From Longimicrobiales bacterium (lineage in GTDB: Bacteria; Gemmatimonadota; Gemmatimonadetes; Longimicrobiales; Gaopeijiaceae), in contig JANQRP010000010.1 of NCBI GenBank assembly GCA_028284495.1, positions 1 through 39,692 on the forward strand: a stretch of DNA of 39,692 bases, read 5' to 3'. The position numbers and the translations under genes are program-made. The notes beneath the pieces are model-generated. The model was given only the letters and a program-made list of their open reading frames with translations, searched no databases and had not been told where the DNA came from. Shown piece after piece: positions 35,187-39,692 of the stretch. Each line of letters opens with the position of its first letter. Position 1 is the stretch's first letter.

Positions 35187-36503
35187 TCAGCCGGGCGGTG
35201 GGCCCTCGAGCCGGTACACGAGGTTGTGGTAGAACGCCACGCGCTCGGTGCCGATGCGGGCCACCCGGACCGTCGCGCCCCTGAACCCCTCGCGGTCGAG
35301 TTCCAGAACGCCGTCGCCGGCGTGACGCATCGGGTTCGCTGCGTTGCCGTCCCAGATGTGGAGTCGACCGTCGATGTTTCGGAGTTCGAACATGACGCTG
35401 CCGTTGCGGTACGTGCCGGCCCAGTCGTCGACCACCCCGAAGTCGAACGGAGCGCCGTCGGGGTCGATGTCGCTGGCCTCCGTCGGAGGATCCGCTGGAG
35501 GCACGCGCAGGGACAGCCCCGACAGCTCTACCATCCGACCGTCCACACGGAAGTCCGTCCGTGCGGCTCCATCGCCCGTCGTCCATCGCACCGACGCGGT
35601 ACCGGTTGCCGGCAGCAGGACCCATCGAAGCGCGCCGGTCGAGAGCGTCGCTCCGATCCCACTCGCGGTGCGGCGCATACCGTCGCGAAGCTCGACGGCG
35701 CGGCGATCGGGTGGCAGCAGGGCCGGGGTGAGTGGCGTACTGCCCGGGATGCCCCCGTCCATCCAGGCCGCAGACAGCGCGAGGAGGTCCGGGGCCGACG
35801 TCACGGCGACGGGGAGCCCCAGTACGCTGTCCGTCGGAGCGACGAGGATCACGGTGTCGGGATCGGCATCCCGGTCGCGCGCGTAGGTGGGGAGGTCGGC
35901 CGCTCCGCCGAGCCGGGTCGAAGTCAGCCCGAGCGGCGCGAGGATGAGCGTGTGCGCGATGTCGGCGATGGAGGCGCCGGCGAGCTCCTCGAGCACACGA
36001 GTGGCAAGCGGATAGGAGTAGCGCGAATACGAGGTCGCCTCCCCGGGGGGGAGGACGAAGGCGTGCTCGTCGAGAGCTCCAATCGCTTCTCCCCAGGTCT
36101 GATGCTCGTAGAGCTGTGCGTCGTCGAGGCCGGATGCGTGGTGGAGAAGCTGTCGGAGTGTGATGCGCCCGACCGCCGGGTCGAGGCCCGGAACGATCCC
36201 GCCGATCGCCTCGTCCAGATCGATCTGGCCGCTCGCCGCCAGTGCGCGAGCCGACATCGCGATCAGGACTCTCGTGAGAGCGGGCGCACGGAAGGTCGTG
36301 GCCGAGTCCACCGGCTGTCGTCCGGCCTGGTCCAGGGTCCCGACCGCGTAGAGCTGGTCGAACGCCGCCCGATGGACGATTCCGACCCCGATCGCCGTGC
36401 GGGTCTCGTCGAGTTCGTCGAGCGATGTGTCGATCTGCGCGTAGAGCGGAGAAAACGGGAAGATCGAAAGCCCGAGTCCCACCGCGAAGCTACCGAGCTT
36501 CAT
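35187..36503 (-). CDS. Serine hydrolase (beta-lactamase-like) homologue lacking catalytic residues
   Basis: This 438-residue exported protein (signal peptide ending near SPLYAQI) has the penicillin-binding-protein fold outline: FRAPALTRVLIAMSA, RITLRQLLHHASGLDD, GEATSYSRYSYPLATRVLEEL and LGLTSTRLGG. In the first block the S-x-x-K nucleophile and lysine are replaced by A75-L-T-R78. In YxN, Y-S-R replaces Y-S-N. A C-terminal beta-domain (DDWAGTYRNGSVMFELRN) is kept. It is probably a pseudoenzyme that binds rather than cleaves. The ATG at 36503 is preferred over GTG 36536. Both lack a clear ribosome-binding site. Confidence 0.82.
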   Translation of the reverse strand: MKLGSFAVGLGLSIFPFSPLYAQIDTSLDELDETRTAIGVGIVHRAAFDQLYAVGTLDQAGRQPVDSATTFRAPALTRVLIAMSARALAASGQIDLDEAIGGIVPGLDPAVGRITLRQLLHHASGLDDAQLYEHQTWGEAIGALDEHAFVLPPGEATSYSRYSYPLATRVLEELAGASIADIAHTLILAPLGLTSTRLGGAADLPTYARDRDADPDTVILVAPTDSVLGLPVAVTSAPDLLALSAAWMDGGIPGSTPLTPALLPPDRRAVELRDGMRRTASGIGATLSTGALRWVLLPATGTASVRWTTGDGAARTDFRVDGRMVELSGLSLRVPPADPPTEASDIDPDGAPFDFGVVDDWAGTYRNGSVMFELRNIDGRLHIWDGNAANPMRHAGDGVLELDREGFRGATVRVARIGTERVAFYHNLVYRLEGPPPG

Positions 36504-36565
36504 GGGCCCCCACCCGTCGAGGATCGACTTGCGCACAGTAAAGACGCCCCGTGGCGAGCGTGCCG

Positions 36566-37207
36566 CTACGGCTCGGTGCCGGTTGGCGCGGCCGACGCCA
36601 CCCGCATATCGCGCAGGTAGTGCGCGAAACCGGTTCCGGCGATGCCTGCCACGACGAGCGACTTGAGGAGGAAGCCGGTTGCGAGTTCCCCGCCGAGCGC
36701 GCTGTAGATCAGGTTCGAAACCACGCCGAGGACGGTCAGCCCCGATACGAAGAGGGTCAGGTACGTGAGCGCCCGCCGGATGTCCGACATACGCCGGTTC
36801 GGGTCCTCACGGGCTTCCTGCTGGACCAGCCGGTTGAGGAACAGAAAGGCCGGTACGGCGACGATCGCCACCGACAGCGGCCAGCGGATCGCCTGTGCCA
36901 TGGTCGCCTCGGCCTCGCCGAAAACGACGTCGATGACGCCGAAGAGGATCCCGCCGACGTTGATGGCGGCGACGTACAGGCTCGTGAACATCGCCCCGTA
37001 GACGAAGACATCGCGCGCGGTCGAGGACGGTGCGGGGCGGGGGACCGGGACGCCTGCGATCGTCGACCCGGCGAAGCGGTCGAGCGCGTCCCGGATCTGA
37101 GGGTCACTCCAACCGGCCGTGCCGAGGGACGAGACGATCTCCTCGCGCGATGCACCCGCCGCGATCGCACGATCGACGAAGGCCCGAAGATCGGATTCGC
37201 TGCTCAT
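36566..37207 (-). CDS. DUF5671 membrane protein
   Basis: This 213-residue protein has an N-terminal three-helix segment (about 5-45, LRAFVDRAIAAGASREEIVSS, like a UBA/TS-N bundle) and four predicted membrane helices (about 65-90, 105-125, 148-170, 178-198), which fits the DUF5671 family of unknown function. GGGAG precedes the ATG. It lies about 30 bases after the flavoprotein gene stop, on the same strand, and may be the fourth gene of that operon. Confidence 0.75.
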   Translation of the reverse strand: MSSESDLRAFVDRAIAAGASREEIVSSLGTAGWSDPQIRDALDRFAGSTIAGVPVPRPAPSSTARDVFVYGAMFTSLYVAAINVGGILFGVIDVVFGEAEATMAQAIRWPLSVAIVAVPAFLFLNRLVQQEAREDPNRRMSDIRRALTYLTLFVSGLTVLGVVSNLIYSALGGELATGFLLKSLVVAGIAGTGFAHYLRDMRVASAAPTGTEP

Positions 37208-37234
37208 TCTCCCGCCCGGTGATCCGGCTCCCCG

Positions 37235-38569
37235 TCAGGGGTGATACGGGTCCAGAGGATCCGGCCCGTCGGGCTCGCCCGGCGGGTCACGTTGCTCGAA
37301 CTCTTCCTCGTTCAGCCGGAAGCCCTCGGTGGCTTCGGGATCGATGTCTCGCCCGATGATCCGGTTCGCGATGTAGCTCCCGAGCGTGGGCCCCTGCTTG
37401 AACGCCTCGGCGGAGCCACCTCCCACGATCCAGGCGTTCTCCCATCCCGGATGGACGTCGATGATGAAGTTCCCGTCGATGCTCGACTCGTAGTGGCAGG
37501 CCCGCGTGCCGAGTACGGGCTGGTCCGCGAGCGCCGGGAAGAGGCCGGCCACCCACTCGCGCTGGCGCTCGACGCTTTCGAGGGGGACGTGCCGACTGGA
37601 GGTGTCGGGGTCGGGCGAGGACGCCCCTCCCGACCGCGCGCGGAAGCCGACGTAGTCCGGCGGGACGGCGGGCCAGCCGGTGCCGCCGGGCGCGCCGAAG
37701 CTCGGACAGTTGGGCCACTGGAAGCGGTGATCGCCGGGAGGTGTGCCGAAGTAGACCACGTATCCCATGGTGCGCGCCCGCAGCCGATTGCCCATGACCT
37801 CGGGCAGCACCTTCGGGAGCCACGGCCCGCACGCGAACACGTACGTGTCTGCGGTGAGGACCTCGCCGGAATCCGTCGTGACGCCGGTGAGCCTGCCGCC
37901 CTGGACGTTGTCGGGCGTGACCTTCGCGGTAACGAAGTGGCCGCCGTTCCGCCGGAACTGCTCGGCGGCCGACTGGACGGCGGCCCTGGCGCGGACCACA
38001 CCCGCGCCGGGCTCCCACAGCGCGAGCGGGTAGCGGGAGTTGTCGAGCATCGGAAATCGGTACTTCACCTCGTCGGGGTCGAGCCACTCGTACTCGGTGC
38101 CCAGCGCATCCCACTGCTCGGCGCAGCGCTCGAGGTAGGGCGACATCTCCTCCCGCAGGAGGATGTTGCCCGTGGTCACGAACAGGGGCGCGCGGTCCCG
38201 GGTGTAGCGGGCGTCCCACTCCTTCCACGCCTCGATCGACTGGACGGCCCACCTCATCCAGATCGGGTGGTGCTCCCGGCTGGCGTAACTGGACCGTACG
38301 CCTCGCGTCTCGGCCCCGGACGTGGCGCGGAGATTCGCCGGCCCGTGCTGGTCGACCACCATGGCGTCCACCCCCATGTCACGGAGGTAGTGCGCCGCGA
38401 ACATCCCGAACACGCCCGCCCCGATCACCAGAACCTCGGGGGAGCGGTTCGGAATCACCGCCGGGGCGAGATCTCGTGCCTCCGCACGTCCCGTCCCCGC
38501 CGAGGCGCAGCCGGTCGTGAGGCCGAGGGCGCCCGCCCCGGTGACGCCGAGGAACTTCCGGCGATCCAT
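37235..38569 (-). CDS. Tat-exported FAD-dependent amine oxidase, monomeric sarcosine oxidase (MSOX)-like
   Basis: This 444-residue protein has a twin-arginine signal (M-D-R3-R4-K-F-L-G) followed by a lipobox cysteine C21, so it is a Tat-exported lipoprotein. The dinucleotide fold is VIGAGVFG (G50, G52, G55), then SGAETRGVRSSYA. Two MSOX-specific signatures occur near the end: C358 in ACHYESSIDGNFIIDVHP, which aligns with the cysteine that binds FAD covalently, and the lysine in EAFKQGP, which aligns with the MSOX O2-activating lysine. Family members oxidise N-methyl or cyclic amino acids to imines. It follows the cytochrome c gene with an ATGA overlap, so it may pass electrons there. Confidence 0.85.
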   Translation of the reverse strand: MDRRKFLGVTGAGALGLTTGCASAGTGRAEARDLAPAVIPNRSPEVLVIGAGVFGMFAAHYLRDMGVDAMVVDQHGPANLRATSGAETRGVRSSYASREHHPIWMRWAVQSIEAWKEWDARYTRDRAPLFVTTGNILLREEMSPYLERCAEQWDALGTEYEWLDPDEVKYRFPMLDNSRYPLALWEPGAGVVRARAAVQSAAEQFRRNGGHFVTAKVTPDNVQGGRLTGVTTDSGEVLTADTYVFACGPWLPKVLPEVMGNRLRARTMGYVVYFGTPPGDHRFQWPNCPSFGAPGGTGWPAVPPDYVGFRARSGGASSPDPDTSSRHVPLESVERQREWVAGLFPALADQPVLGTRACHYESSIDGNFIIDVHPGWENAWIVGGGSAEAFKQGPTLGSYIANRIIGRDIDPEATEGFRLNEEEFEQRDPPGEPDGPDPLDPYHP

Positions 38570-39069
38570 CAGTTCTCGATCGTCAGCGCGTCGAGCCGCT
38601 CCTCGTCCGCCGTCAGCTCGGACGTGCCGGCGGGGAATTCGTTGAGCTGCAGGATGTAGGTGAGGACGTCCACGTAGCTCTCCGTGGGGAGCGAGCCCGG
38701 ATCGTCGTCCGGCATCTGCCGCGAGATGAGGCGATAGAGGCGGCCCACGGACGAGCCCTCCCATTCGAACATGAACGCGGTGCCGTACATCTCGTTCTCG
38801 CCGTGGCACTCGGCGCAGGTGTCACGCCAGACCAGGTAGCCGCGCTCCGCCTGCGCGTCCGTGTAGACGCCGTCGGCGAGCGAGGCACCGCCTGCGGCGG
38901 GTGTCTCCGCGGCGGGCTGGGCTGGCGCCGGCGTGGCGGCGGGCGCCGGATCGGGCTGAGCGGCCGGAGTGACGTCCCCGGTCGCGGCCGCGCCGCCGCA
39001 GCCGGCCACGAGGGCCAGCGACGCGAGCGCGACGAGCGGGGTGTGGACGGAAAGATCGGCGATACGCAT
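38569..39069 (-). CDS. Lipoprotein cytochrome c
   Basis: This 166-residue protein has a lipobox cysteine C24 (LVAGC), a proline/alanine-rich linker (about 33-60) and one class-I-type cytochrome c domain. The heme motif is C85-A-E-C88-H89 and the likely axial ligand is M119 (RQMPDDDPGSLP). It would be tethered to the membrane and shuttle single electrons in the periplasm. Its start overlaps the RidA stop (ATGA at 39066-39071 region), and its stop overlaps the flavoprotein start, so the three are co-translated. Confidence 0.92.
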   Translation of the reverse strand: MRIADLSVHTPLVALASLALVAGCGGAAATGDVTPAAQPDPAPAATPAPAQPAAETPAAGGASLADGVYTDAQAERGYLVWRDTCAECHGENEMYGTAFMFEWEGSSVGRLYRLISRQMPDDDPGSLPTESYVDVLTYILQLNEFPAGTSELTADEERLDALTIEN

Positions 39070-39635
39070 CAGTTGTTCTCCACTTCGAAGACCATTTCGA
39101 TTTCCACGGTCAGGCCGACGGGCAGGGATACCATGCCCACCGCGGACCGAACGTGACGGCCTCGCTCTTCGCCGAACACGTCCATGAGGAGCTGCGACGC
39201 CGCGTTCATCACACCCGACTGACCGGTGAAGTCGGCATCGGAATTCACCATGCCGAACACACGCACAACCCGCGTCACGCGGCTGAGGTCCCCGAGGTGC
39301 GCCTTCAGGTTCGCGAGGGTGCAGACCACCACCTGGCGCGCGGCCAGCTGCGCCATCTCCGTCGACACTTCGGACGGCACCTTTCCGCGCCCCCTGAACT
39401 CGCCCGCTTCCTCGGGCCACTCCCCGCACGGCGCATGGCCCGACGTAAAGACCAGGTTGCCGGTCTGGACGGCCTGGTTGAACATCCGCCCCTCCACTCT
39501 GCCTTCCGGCAGCGTGATCCCCATCTCGGCGAGGCGGGCTTCGGGGTCGTAGTCCTGGGCGGTCGTCGGGCCGGCGAGGAGGAGGGTCGTTACGAACGCG
39601 CCGCCGAGGGCGAGCGCGGAGGTCGGTCGAGGCAT
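39069..39635 (-). CDS. Exported RidA-family imine/enamine deaminase
   Basis: This 188-residue protein has a signal peptide (residues 1-26, ending GPTTAQ), which is unusual because RidA proteins are normally cytosolic. The RidA domain shows VQTGNLVFTSGHAP, GKVPSEVSTEMAQLAARQ, RVVRVFGMVNSDADFTGQ and RSAVGMVSLPVGLTVEIEMVF. R163 and E178 have the same spacing (15) as E. coli RidA R105 and E120, the carboxylate-binding arginine and neighbouring catalytic acid. It is first in a three-gene operon with cytochrome c and an MSOX-like flavoprotein, which would supply imines. Confidence 0.88.
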   Translation of the reverse strand: MPRPTSALALGGAFVTTLLLAGPTTAQDYDPEARLAEMGITLPEGRVEGRMFNQAVQTGNLVFTSGHAPCGEWPEEAGEFRGRGKVPSEVSTEMAQLAARQVVVCTLANLKAHLGDLSRVTRVVRVFGMVNSDADFTGQSGVMNAASQLLMDVFGEERGRHVRSAVGMVSLPVGLTVEIEMVFEVENN

Positions 39636-39659
39636 GTCGAATCGGTCCGGGGAAGGGGT

Positions 39660-39672
39660 GGGTCGAGGACCC
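39660..39672 (-). promoter_or_regulatory. Short palindrome upstream of the RidA operon
   Basis: GGGTC-GAG-GACCC is a perfect 5-bp dyad 25 bases upstream of the RidA start. It could be an operator or part of the leader; short dyads are common in GC-rich DNA, so support is weak. Confidence 0.25.
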
Positions 39673-39692
39673 GTATTCTGCGGCCCGCAGGG

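Overview
The window is high-GC DNA from a Gram-negative bacterium. It carries a TonB-dependent receptor, DsbB, several lipoboxes, a Tat lipoprotein signal and an ADOP-type permease paired with a PadR regulator. Together with the ~1,000-residue BNR-repeat exported protein and several exported serine hydrolases, this style of gene content suggests Gemmatimonadota or a related soil or marine phylum. That placement is inference; no rRNA or other phylogenetic marker is present. About 32 protein genes fill the window with short gaps. No non-coding stretch exceeds about 300 bases, and I found no rRNA, convincing tRNA, CRISPR array, transposase, integrase or replication origin.

Layout: (1) 1-5854: the end of an RsmC-like methyltransferase, a DsbB-like protein, a TonB receptor whose 3' end overlaps dsbB convergently, and a histidine kinase/response regulator pair. 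(2) 5997-11386: two tandem leishmanolysin-like (M8) zinc-protease lipoproteins and a small lipoprotein. (3) 11390-18995: an FeS-type photolyase, a DUF427 protein, a large BNR-repeat exported protein, an AlkA-like glycosylase and an SDR/DUF2867 protein. (4) 18992-24342: an exported esterase, a YbiT-like ABC-F protein and two near-duplicate ATP-grasp proteins. (5) 24428-27323: a DUF4377 lipoprotein, two small exported proteins and a DUF3014 protein. (6) 27363-33759: EttA, a serine hydrolase, and PadR with an ADOP permease behind a perfect palindrome. (7) 33926-36503: a BON-LysM protein, a thioredoxin-like lipoprotein and a catalytically degenerate serine-hydrolase homologue. (8) 36566-39635: a DUF5671 membrane protein and a three-gene overlapping operon.

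The most interesting unit is that last operon. It encodes an exported RidA, a lipoprotein cytochrome c and a Tat-exported MSOX-type flavoprotein joined by ATGA overlaps. It reads as a cell-envelope amine-oxidation module in which a flavoenzyme makes an imine, RidA hydrolyses it and cytochrome c takes the electrons. Other notable items are the M8 protease pair, the ATP-grasp pair, the inactive-looking serine hydrolase and several strong dyads in intergenic DNA. All assignments come from reading motifs by eye; no database search was run.
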